Under the pieces are notes generated by a model, which made no database searches, was not told the DNA's origin, and saw only the letters and a program-made list of their open reading frames with translations. From Rhizopus sp. PT2906 (lineage: Eukaryota > Mucoromycota > Mucoromycetes > Mucorales > Rhizopodaceae), in contig JAMYHX010000689.1 of the NCBI GenBank assembly GCA_025529335.1, positions 1 to 17,194 on the forward strand: DNA of 17,194 nucleotides, read 5' to 3'. This document shows, one piece after another, positions 1 through 9,113 of the stretch. The stretch's first letter is position 1, and each line of letters starts with the position of its first letter. A program made the position numbers and the translations under genes.

Positions 1-181
1 TTTTTAAAGTAGGTAATTCACTAATATACTTAAATTCGTCTAAATGACACTCTTGATGTTCTTTTCGTCTTCTTGTAGCAAGATTGTAACCACATAAATG
101 ATAGCATTCTTCCAAGCTTGTAGTTGTAATACGTTGAAGTAAAGAAGAAAGTGGAAAGTAACTGCGGATAGTCTTGTCATG
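1..181 (-). CDS. Possible internal exon of an unidentified gene, cut by the window edge
   Basis: The minus strand is open from just after a TTTAG at 186-182 to the window edge, about 60 codons. The translation begins HDKTIRSYFPLSSLLQRI and contains a Cys/His-rich stretch (CYHLCGYNLATRRRKEHQEC) with spacing C-x3-C-x11-H-x2-C, loosely like a small zinc finger, followed by an acidic and aromatic segment. An in-frame stop overlaps the proposed acceptor, so if this is coding it starts as a downstream exon. Upstream, an ATG at 360-358 opens a 42-codon frame, but joining it in phase needs a weak donor. I recognise no family. It could be chance, or captured sequence near the adjacent Helitron remnant. 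Confidence 0.2.
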
Positions 182-438
182 CTAAATTAACGATCAACAG
201 TATTTTTTTTTATTAATTAATCATGTTTTCTTTAATAGTAAAATGCTGGAATGAAAAGTTGCTCCACTTTTGACACCCTGCACTTCTTACTGTTATCCTC
301 AAAGTAACTTTCTTTATAAAAGTGATGGATAAGGATACTAAAATAACAAACGATAGTCATGAATCATCATCTAACACCAGGAACAGTGATTGAAGAAGTA
401 ATAATGAAGAGGGAAGAGAAGAAGTACAAACCTCAACA

Positions 439-1612
439 TCATCCACATGTTCCATGATGAAATATCAGTACGTAATTCATACACACGTATACAGCATGTG
501 TCTAGCTGATGCGTTGAAAGTGCTGCTCAAAATCATGTTCCCAACGGATACTATCATTTCTACTACTGCTTCTCAAGGTAAGAACGATGTTGCAGAAGCC
601 TCTGTCATTATACTCGATTTGGATAACAGCGACAACTTTCTCCATTGTTGGTAAATCCTGGGCACGTCTGTCACCTCCTTCAATCAAATGCATTCTCATC
701 GATGAACTTATGATAATATAAGGTGATCCGCTTTCGGTAGAGCCATTGTTGCTAGATCTTTCCTCGCTGTTGATGCTGAAGCTCTCATGGTTGCTCAATA
801 TTTTATACGCATGACAATAAATACGTGAGAAGGGACTACATTGAGCAAGCACAATTGAAAGGTTTTCTATATTCCCATTGTCCAGATTCTCATTCCTTTC
901 TGATCGTCTCTGAGCAACATACGAAGGATCATAGATGTACAACTGAGCATACAAAGATGCGTTGACCTCAGCTGAAAATAGAGACCCTTGGCGGTAACAA
1001 AGGACATCATGGATTTGGAATGCGTTAAGTCCACCTTTTCTGTTGTTGTTGTTGTTGTTGTTGTTGTTGCTGCTGGCATTACGTTCCTCAGCTGAGACAA
1101 TGTCGCATCGTAAAGAGGTAAACGCAAAGGCAGCGTTATATTGACGAAGGTTGTCCTTAAAGTGACGGCCTTGAACGTCTGTACTTGCAAGCAAGTTCTT
1201 CAAGTACTCAGGTGGATCAGGCGAGAGCTGCAAGTAAACTGATCCCTGCTTGCAGCATGACTCCCAGGTTGGATTTCTCATCGAAGATATCTCTTGCCTT
1301 TCATCAATCCAGTATAGGGCATGGCAATGGAGACACTCTTTGTCCATACGTCCAAGATCCAAAGGACGAAGGCGAGATATAGGCAGTAGGAATGGCCTGA
1401 GAAGGTTCAACTCTAGGTCTTCCCCTGCGTTTTACTGGTCTGCCTTCCTGCTCTTCTTGTTCAGCTCGACGTTTGCGTCGTGTGGCCGCAACTTGTTCTC
1501 TGCATGTTTGGCAGGTACGGTAAGCTGAGTCAACTGGTAAAGGTGCATGGCAGGATGAGCAGTTGGTAGTAAGTACGGTAATGGTATTATTATTGTTCAT
1601 ATTATTGTTCAT
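439..1612 (-). pseudogene. Decayed N-terminal fragment of a Helitron helicase-like (RepHel) protein
   Basis: Two overlapping minus-strand frames encode the start of a Helitron transposase. The first (1612-1304) has an N-terminal Cys motif, CSSCHAPL then CQTCREQ, followed by an Arg/Lys/Glu-rich segment. The second (open 1431-502) carries the Helitron_like_N signature: LGRMDKECLHCHALYWIDER, then NPTWESCC, a block ending in DNLRQYNAAFAFTSL, AQLYIYDPSYVA, and finally DIVLTLRSSSR and HDFEQHFQRIS. The frame change lies between 1431 and about 1380, so the copy carries a frameshift. It then hits TAG at 504-502. Reading through, the Helitron-like THAVYVCMNYVLIF continues to TGA at 441-439, after which similarity stops. 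The HUH relaxase and helicase parts are absent. Not functional. It begins 80 bp past the kinase stop, on the same strand. Confidence 0.85.
1041..1069. repeat. (TTG)n trinucleotide microsatellite
   Basis: A near-perfect run of TTG/AAC units inside the Helitron remnant. On the coding (minus) strand it gives nine consecutive asparagine codons, all AAC. Uniform codon use points to replication slippage rather than selection for polyasparagine. Confidence 0.95.
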
Positions 1613-1692
1613 GTACTAATGTAAGTTCCAGTATATATATTAGTGATAATAGTAATAAAAAAAAACTACATGTATTTATTATAAATATATTC

Positions 1693-3564
1693 CTAACGTC
1701 TTCGTTTCATATCTCTTTCTCTTGCCCAATCCCTCCAGGGGTAATCTTTGTTCCATTTCTGTTTATCAGCATGTTCCTCAGGTAGAATAGGTTCGACATC
1801 ATGTAACCATGGATGGTTTACTAATTCATATGCAGTAGCCCTATGTTCATAAGCCAGCATCGGATTTAAAAAGCTCGCAATCTCTTCAGCCTCCGTTCGA
1901 CGATATCCATATTTATCATGTAATACGTCTTCCAGTGACCAATACTTTAATCTGTGAATATGTCGAAGCACACCTTTATGAGTGAAGAACTCGGAAGAAT
2001 GCTTGCCTGATAGAGCAAATTCTTTTGGCATGGGTCCCATCAATTCAATCATTTGCGCGAGATGGTCTATATAAATCATATAAGACACACCTTGTTTCCT
2101 TATTCCCTTTTGCAACTTACCATCATCACGACTGTATCCTTTGCCCCTTCGTGGATCAAACAGGTAGCTTCCTGTGAGCAATTCAAATATCTATTTCACA
2201 AGTTGATATAAAGTCTTTTTTGAAAGAGAAATAACTTACCATACAAGCCAAACTCCACATATCTGCTCCAGCATCCCATTTGCCTCCAATGATAACCTCG
2301 GGTGATCGGTATTGTCGTGTCTGTATGTCTTCTGTAAAGTGATGATCCACCCAACAGGCATTACCTAAATCTGCAATCTTGACCTTGACAGAGTCCTGAA
2401 CTTCCTGACTGTTGGAGCGTGATCTATATATATATATATATATATATGTTGAATACATATATTTTCCTATCGTTTTCTATAATTTACCTAGACATATCTG
2501 ACCTGCGTCCTCTGCTCGAACTACCCTCAGCCGATGACAAGGGCTGAGAGGGCACCATCTTGACGGATCGATACTTACGAGCGGGGCTTCTTCCTCTACT
2601 ATGATCATTATAAGGCTCCTCCTTTGACTCTATCGAATCTGGTCTTGAATTCAACTTTCTAAGCATCTCCTCAGCATTTTCAATGTACATCAAGACGTTT
2701 TCAGGCTTCAGATCAGTATGAATGATACGGCATTTCCTGTGCAAATAGTCAAGGCCGAGGAGAGCCTGTTTAGATATTTGCTTGACGATCTTGATGGGAA
2801 CACCCCTATTCTTGTATTTCTTGATCAATGACAACAAGTTCTCTCCAAGGACCTCAAAGGTCATACAGACATGGTGTCCGTTGGGTCCCTGCACCATAAA
2901 GTGATCTACAATGGCTGTCACGTATTGAGCGCCCACACAAGTAGGATCTGCTTCAGCAACTCGTTCAAGTAGCTTGATCTCATCCCTAGCTGTCTCTGTA
3001 TAATGTTTTGCTGACTTTACTACTTTCATCGCAAAGTGGTTGCCTGTCCTATACCCAAAAAAAATAGAGTCAAGCCTCCTCCTTTATTAATTTTTTTTTT
3101 TTCTCTTACTTTTGATCCTGAACAAGCCAAACAGTTGAAAAATGACCCCAGCCAAGTTTCCTCAAGACAACATATTGTCCATCTTTGTATCTTTCTCCTA
3201 CGTGTACAGGATGATATCCACCTTTACAATAGTCTTTTCGATCTTCTTCATCTCCTTCTATTTCATCACCTGAAAGAAAAGATCTAGATGAACTCGATCG
3301 GGGTGAATCGTCATAATAGTATTTCTTGGGACTAGCAGAGCGTGTATAGTATCGTGAATGATATTTAGATGGTCTTGTGAAATATTAGTAAAAATAACAA
3401 GAAGCTTTGAATATTGATTTACCTTTCTTTAATGTCATTGTATCGATTCTTTTTACTTGACGTGTTGTATCTGTTTCTTCTAGAATCTTTTTTATTGTTG
3501 TGTTATTTTTAAAGGAAGGTTAATAAGATAGCCGAAGTGATCACCAACCTTCTCTATTAGACAT
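1693..3564 (-). CDS. SKY1: SR-protein-specific serine kinase (SRPK/Sky1 family), six exons
   Basis: Kinase predicted to phosphorylate Arg-Ser repeats of splicing and mRNA-export factors. Exons: 3564-3549, 3486-3423, 3373-3110, 3048-2488, 2423-2240, 2190-1693, giving 528 residues with every junction in phase. Motifs: glycine loop GWGHFSTV (101-108), FAMK lysine (123), HTDLKPEN (225-232), the SRPK-type DLG (320-322) replacing DFG, and QTRQYRSPEVIIG in the activation segment. Residues 1-60 are Arg/Ser/Tyr/Lys-rich and precede an acidic patch and the GGYHPVHVGE motif typical of SRPKs. The spacer between kinase lobes (about 242-313) is only about 70 residues, and is itself RS-like. The first exon (16 nt, donor GTTGGT, acceptor AAAAAG) is the least certain. 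AATAAA lies 12 nt past the stop (1680-1675). Confidence 0.93.
2425..2447. repeat. (TA)n microsatellite in intron 4 of the kinase gene
   Basis: An uninterrupted run of about eleven TA units directly abuts the 3' splice site of kinase intron 4 (2487-2424). It fills the place where a polypyrimidine tract would sit. Its length is expected to vary between strains. Confidence 0.95.
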
Positions 3565-3580
3565 GAGCTTTATTATTTAC

Positions 3581-3622
<42 letters not shown>

Positions 3623-3894
3623 CGGTGAATGAAAAATATAGAGAGACAGAGACAGGAAAAGAGTTAACGGAGTTGGAATTAGGAAAAAGGGGAGAAGGAT
3701 GCTAAAAATGTCTATGGTTATCATTATTTCACTTTATAAGAGTGAATCATTTTAATCAATTAATAAAGAACAACATTAAACAACAATAAGACATGATAAA
3801 ATATACATTGATGTCCTTGGTTATGAGATCATCTATTTTTACAATGACATCATCTTTATTGTACATACTCTATTTACAACATTCTATATTGACG
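3565..3894. promoter_or_regulatory. Spacer upstream of the kinase gene with a 35-nt poly(A)/poly(T) tract
   Basis: This gene-free spacer separates the kinase start from the 3' end of the small unknown gene. It contains an uninterrupted run of 35 A (3586-3620), which reads as T35 on the coding strand about 22 nt before the proposed ATG. A CT-rich stretch lies upstream of it on the same strand. A long dA:dT tract at this place is typical of a nucleosome-excluding promoter element. TTTATT at 3855-3860 is the minus-strand AATAAA of the small gene, 34 nt past its stop. Confidence 0.6.
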
Positions 3895-4332
3895 CTAGTT
3901 ATCCTTGTCTTTAGGCGAAGGTAAAGAATCTAGCCGAGATCTAAGCTTAAATAAAGGTTCAGACCATTTCAATTGAAATGTATGTGATTTATCTGGCTTT
4001 AAAGAGTGTAGTAGATCATGAAATTGGTCAATGCAAAGATGAACTGCTTCTGATGCGGCCAAAAAGTCACCTCGATAATAAATCGAACCTTGCGATTCAA
4101 TAGCATAAACCATCTAATAATGACAATAAATATAATGCATATATATCATAAATAGTATAGACTAAACCTCGTCAGCTGCTATTTGAAATGATTTTTCAAA
4201 TGCACGTATATCTTTATCTTGAACTGACATTTCTTGGAATGAATAAGGAGAGGATTTACAAAAAGATAACCAGCGTACTTTTGTGTTGTGCTTTGTCTTT
4301 TTAAAAAGCTTGTTGGAGAGAAAGGATGTCAT
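3895..4332 (-). CDS. Small uncharacterised protein, two exons
   Basis: Exons 4332-4168 and 4113-3895 join in phase across a 54-nt intron (donor GTTTAG, acceptor ATTAG) to give 127 residues. I do not recognise a family. The N-terminal 34 residues are basic and rich in Lys, Ser and Phe. The core from Met35 (MSVQDKDIRAFEKSF, alternative start at 4230) looks helical, with alternating hydrophobic residues through YRGDFLAASEAVHLCIDQFH. The C-terminus is polar (SLPSPKDKDN). There is no predicted membrane segment. If translation starts at Met1 the basic leader could be a mitochondrial presequence, but this is only a possibility. The intron sits exactly where the second exon begins with an ATG codon, so a second short product cannot be excluded. 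The gene is real in style (intron, codon use) but its function is unknown. Confidence 0.6.
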
Positions 4333-4576
4333 TAGAGAAGAAGAAAGAAGAAGAAAAAGAAAAAAGATGAGGCATTTTTCCTTTATATAACAACAATTCT
4401 CTCACTCTTGGTCTATCTTTGCCCACCATTCTTCTATCTTGACTCCCCTCCCCCTGATCTCCCAAGATTTAATATGAAACAGCCTCACTCTAATTGTAGA
4501 CACATGGGTTAACAAATAACAAAAGATGATCTACACACATATAAAGCGTCATCATAAATATTTATTTTAGCTCTCT

Positions 4577-5471
4577 TCAAGATTCCTTTAATGATGTCAA
4601 CATGGCTTTGACCTAAATTTTATTGTTAAATAACTTTAATAAATAATGAGATCCTCTTACTTCTTCGACATCCACACACACATCAGCATTCAATTCCGAA
4701 TAATGACGACAGAGTGGACAAGTAAACGCAGGATGATTATTCAACAATGGACGTGTGCACTTGTAATGAAACTTGTGTGAACATGGTGCGACAAATAATG
4801 CTTGAAAGGGTGCTATAGCATATAAACATATACAACATTCATCAACATGAATATCCTCTGTCTGTGTTCTTGTCGTCAAATTTTGAAGTGACTCATGTGC
4901 CTTTAAACTAGTAGTATTTCTTAATAAATATATCATGTTACATGTGTATTTTACTTAAAATTATCCACAGAAGCCTTGGGTTTTATCAATTGAATACGCA
5001 TTCTCACACAACGAAAATGCTCTAGGTCACATTAGATAAAGGATTCCATCTTGTTAATATTACCTTCTGTTCCGCCTTGATAATCTATGCCTAATTGAAT
5101 AATATCATTATTTTTTAATTCAAATAGTTCTGAACATTCTCCTGCTGAGCAAAGTCGCTTGTTATTTAAAAAAGTTCCTGAAGAAGATCGGGTATCTCGG
5201 ATGTAGACCTGTTCAGCTTAATAAAACTCCCCTTCAATATCATAAAACTTACTCGTCCTTGTTTTGTACATATCTCAGCATGGTGTCGACTAACTACCTT
5301 TGACCTAAAAGGCCAAAAATAACAAGAGTCTCTTTTGTTACTTGCATATCTTCCTACTCTAATGATGTGATCCTCTTCCAAAGTACATTCAATCACTGGA
5401 AATACTAATGTTCGTCCGGAATCAGTAAAAGGTGTTACTCTTATAATCAACTGTTGATCTTTGAATGACAT
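4577..5471 (-). CDS. dma1: Dma1/CHFR-type FHA-RING E3 ubiquitin ligase, five exons
   Basis: Exons 5471-5253, 5208-5064, 5021-4955, 4919-4661 and 4612-4577 give 241 residues. The FHA domain fills roughly residues 8-125: GR (40-41), SRHHAE (61-66), and VYIRDTRSSSGTFLN (74-88) ending in the conserved Asn. This is the phosphothreonine-binding face. A RING-H2 finger follows at 172-214, with C-x2-C-x14-C-x-H-x2-H-x2-C-x12-C-x2-C. In yeasts this combination (Dma1/Dma2) ubiquitinates targets in the spindle-position and septation checkpoints; that role is inferred here. The segment EHFRCVRMRIQL linking the domains is also Dma-like. Intron 3 is only 35 nt with an AAG acceptor. The last intron (4660-4613) begins GTAAGA; if kept, translation stops at 4613 with a different tail. 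The protein lacks the long N-terminal extension of some yeast homologues. Confidence 0.9.
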
Positions 5472-5657
5472 AAAGTATGTAAAGACAAAACAAATAAAGA
5501 AAAAAAAAAAAAAAAAGGGAAAATAGGAAAAAGAAAGGGGGGGCAAGTAACAAGACAAATTAATATATTTTTCATGCGTTGTATATACACTTTTCTATAT
5601 CATCAAAATAAAACAACTAGTAAAATGATATTTGTCTATATGTTTCATGCTTTATTT

Positions 5658-6781
5658 TCAAGGCAATTCATCACTGGTATAAGTCGTAAGTTTATCCATA
5701 ATTCGTTCATCAATAACAATAGGTTCATCATTCTTTTTTAATTCCTCTACTTTTTCATCTCCAATCCAATATTTCTTTTCTTCTTGTCCTTTATCTGCAT
5801 CTCTTGGTTCCATCGGTCGTGTCTGGTTCAAGACTGCTGCAATCGTATATTTACCTACTTCTTCAATACGCTTATAATCTGCATACCACATATAAAGTCT
5901 ATATGGAATATTGGACCATCCAATAATATTGACATGTGGAATATACATCACAGGTTCAAACTTGGGTGGCAGTGAAAAACGTACTTCGTCTTGTACTTCA
6001 TTATTGACTTGTTGAATGCCCTCATTTATCAGTTCCTCTTGATCTTGTTGTTCCATTTCAGCAGGTTTCTCTTTTACAACTTCTTCATTTTTCTGTTCGA
6101 GACTAGCCTCACATCCCTTGGCTAATCCACTTAAGACTTCTCTATATGCGTTTCGTCCAATAGCCAGAATACCATCTGTCTCTTTTCTCTTTTTTAATTG
6201 TTGACTGATCATTTCTTTAACATTGGGCGCGACAAATGGATTCGCTACTTGCTGCTGTTGTTGTTGTTGTTGTTCTGATTGTTGTTGTTCATCTATTTCC
6301 ATAATGGATGATTCAGCCTCACGACGTTGTTCGATAATGGCTTCCATAACCGACTTTTCAATCTGACCTGGTTCCTTAGCCTCTTTTACTTCATAATCTA
6401 CTGCACCTGCAACTAGAACAGGCTATTCAAAACATATCAATATCCCCATGTCAACATGAAGCAAATTCTTACTTTGACATATTCTCTAAACCAAGTTCGA
6501 CTTTTTTCAAGGCCATCGCCTGGTGGTGCAGAAATATAAATTGTTACTTTTCTAGGCATTTCCTATATTATTCATGAGTTCCTTTTGTTCTTGTTTTTCT
6601 TCTTTCTTACATGAACACCACAAGGACGATCAGCAAGGTGAGCAACACGTTGAGCTACTTTTCGTCTTGATTCTTCTGCATTTTTATTACTTGTGTAAAT
6701 GATTCCACTGAGTGCACCAGCAATACCGCTGAAAATAAGTGTGCCTTTTGAAGGAGCTTTTAAACCAAATGGTAAAGGCAT
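5658..6781 (-). CDS. TIM54: Mitochondrial inner-membrane translocase subunit TIM54, three exons
   Basis: Exons 6781-6611, 6562-6473 and 6422-5658 join in phase 0 to give 341 residues. Tim54 is a component of the TIM22 carrier-import complex of the inner membrane. The N-terminus has one membrane segment (about residues 14-30, TLIFSGIAGALSGIIY) followed by a basic stretch. Next comes the family block PRKVTIYISAPPGDGLEKSR (60-79) with REYVKPVLVAGAVDYEV. A polyglutamine tract (about 133-146) sits in a charged linker. The C-terminal block includes MYIPHVNIIGWSNIPYRLY, matching the family's conserved Trp region. Saccharomyces Tim54 is much longer (about 480 residues), so this is a compact form. AATAAA lies one base past the stop (5656-5651). 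The family call rests on remembered motifs, not on a search. Confidence 0.85.
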
Positions 6782-6923
6782 AAGACCAATAAGAACAGAA
6801 TTAAAAATTAAAAAAAAAAAAGAAATAGAAAGGCCCTGGATGAATATGTCCTTTCGATTTTAAACGGTCACACATGCAATATAAAGGGTGTCTTTTTCTT
6901 TTTCCTTTTTTTTTTTTATTACA

Positions 6924-8933
6924 TTAAGGAGTCATAAGCATACGCAGTGTGTTTGTATTGCCTAATCCACCTCTCCATCCTTGAATAGCTACAACTGATT
7001 CATTATGACCGACCAACCTAGTAAAAAGTAGATGAGAAACAAGAGATTTACAACACATGATCTACTTACCCATACTTGATGGCTTGCTCCATACCTAACA
7101 CAAAAGACATTAGAACATGTTTTTCTTTCTTTATATTCACTTACCCCATTTAATTCTAGCGTCAACATCATCTTGCCATGGAGCAAGGTTTAAGGGACTA
7201 AGATAATCTGTACTATACGAAGCACTGAGAGCTGAGGCTTCCTTGGATGAAGCCTTTGGATAAAGGAAGGGGAAGCATCCACGGTGCAGGTGGACTTGAC
7301 GAGCTGTTTGTGGATTACGAGTGACTACGATGATGGGCACACTGGGTCTATATTTGGAAATCAATCCTGCAGATTTTCCTGATGTCGTCAAGACAATGAT
7401 AGCCTTGGCTCCTTGTTCGTGTGCTGCATTTACGGCTGCACAGGCGATTGTTTCAGTTGTGCTTGTGGGTAAAGGAGTCAAGGAACGGATTTCGTTAAAG
7501 AGACGAGGATAGCAAATGAACGATTCGGCCAATAGACACGTCTGATGCATCATTTGAACTGCTTCAATTGGATATGAACCCTTAGCAGTCTCACCCGAAA
7601 GCATCACACAGTCAGCTCCGTCCAAGACGGCGTTGGCCACGTCAGATACTTCAGCACGTGTTGGACGAGGGTTATACTATATGTTACAGATGAGTGGATG
7701 TGATAAGGACATGATAATACACTTACAGTCATTGATTCGAGCATTTGTGTTGCACTTTTTTTTTTTTCAAATTGAATAAGTATCTTGTCATCTGAATATT
7801 TATACACACTTACCAGATAACAGGCTTACCAGCCAAATTACACTTTGCAATCATCATTTTTTGAGCGATAAACACTCTTTCTAAAGGAATTTCGATACCC
7901 ATATCCTATTATCAATAAGAAATCAGATAATGTATACACCTTTGCCTTTTGAAGTCTTACACCACGAGCAATCATGACTCCATCAGTTTGTTCGAGAATC
8001 TCATCAAAGTTGGCTACACCTTGATGATTTTCAATCTTGGCAATGATCTTGATTGCCTTGCCTTCATCGCCCAAGACTTCTCGAATATCCTTGATGTCCT
8101 GTCCACGACGAATGAAGGAAGCAAAGATCATATCAACCTTGTTTTGGACACCAAATCTGAGATCGGCCTTATCCTTTTCTGATAACGCAGGCAAATCAAC
8201 ATCGGTTCCTGGCAAGTTGACACCTTTACGAGAAGAGAGTGTGCCATTGTTTAAGGCAACGACACGAACACCATCCGGAAGGACTTCCTTGACTTGAAGA
8301 GACAGAATACCGTCATCAACATAGACAAGTTTACCGACTTGGATCACTTGAGGCAAATTCTTGTAGTCAATATACATGACTTTGTCGTCACAGCTTTCCT
8401 TATACTGCTCATCCGTACTCAAGATAAACTCATGACCTGCCTTGATGGGAATATCGATGTTATCTTTCATCAAGCCAGTACGGATCTCGGGTCCCTTTGT
8501 GTCAAGAGCAATGGCAGTGGCTCTACCGGGATATACTAATTTGGGGGTAACATGAGTATATTTTTCTGGCTAGTATTTTTTTTTTTGGCTTACATTGAAA
8601 ACTCTTGCGCGTATTATCGATAACAGATTGATGATACTGATAATCTATTTAGTCTTTATTCTGTATTGTTCGCTGTTCCTTACCTCATATGATCCATGAG
8701 AAAAGTTCATACGCACAACGTTTAATCCTGCGTTTCGAAGTTGAGTGATCATTTCAACGCTGTTTGTCTTGGGCCCTATATTAAAGATAAGATAATGTAT
8801 TTATTCATGCATATATATTTTTATTACCAATAGTGCCAATAATACTCGTCTTTCGCGTATGTGAGCACTCAACGTCCACACTCATTTGAGATATCCACTC
8901 CAGTTCTGAACTAGTGACGTTATTCAACTTCAT
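6924..8933 (-). CDS. PYK1: Pyruvate kinase, nine exons
   Basis: Converts phosphoenolpyruvate and ADP to pyruvate and ATP, the last step of cytosolic glycolysis. Exons: 8933-8828, 8775-8684, 8636-8594, 8535-7961, 7905-7814, 7754-7727, 7676-7145, 7094-7070, 7017-6924, giving 528 residues with all phases consistent. Family landmarks: TIGP and VVRMNFSHGSYE near the start, IALDTKGPEIRTG (89-101), the signature IIAKIENHQGV with catalytic Lys247, MIARGDMGIEIP, ATQMLESMT, and NPRPTRAEVSDVANAVLDG, then LSGETAKG. The C-domain holds LTTSGKSAGLISKYRP and ends at QGWRGGLGNTNTLRMLMTP. It is slightly longer than yeast Pyk1 (500), mostly from about 20 extra N-terminal residues. Exon 6 is only 28 nt and exon 8 only 25 nt. 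The exon 6 acceptor is AAG after a run of A. AATAAA begins 3 nt past the stop. Confidence 0.97.
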
Positions 8934-9113
8934 TTTATTAAGATAAAGAAAGAAAGAAAAAAACGGAAAAAATTTTCTGGATTATACAGCCTTTTACACT
9001 GCTGCCCAATTTGGTTATGCGGCCAATGAAATAAAGTTGTCTCTTGTGTTCTTTACTGTGACGCGCTTCAGAAGTTTTCACTTCTTTATTATTATTATTT
9101 TTTTTTTTAGAAA
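8934..9113. promoter_or_regulatory. Divergent promoter between pyruvate kinase and the RWD-domain gene
   Basis: The 180 bp between the two start codons must carry both promoters. It has CCAAT boxes at 9006-9010 and 9023-9027, both on the plus strand, 17 bp apart. CCAAT is the binding core of the fungal HAP/NF-Y complex. T-rich tracts precede the plus-strand ATG, and AG-rich sequence lies just ahead of the minus-strand ATG. The start sites of transcription cannot be seen. Confidence 0.55.

Noticed and set aside
454..654. Plus-strand 66-codon open frame
   Set aside because: It lies antisense to the Helitron remnant, whose minus-strand frame has clear family similarity; no domain of its own.
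1380..1440. An intron joining the two Helitron frames
   Set aside because: Possible GT...AG pairs here are 11-39 nt and those of 15 or 39 nt leave the frame unchanged; a frameshift fits better.
3036..3287. Plus-strand 83-codon open frame
   Set aside because: Antisense to kinase exon 3 and intron 3, which carry the glycine loop; composition is low-complexity.
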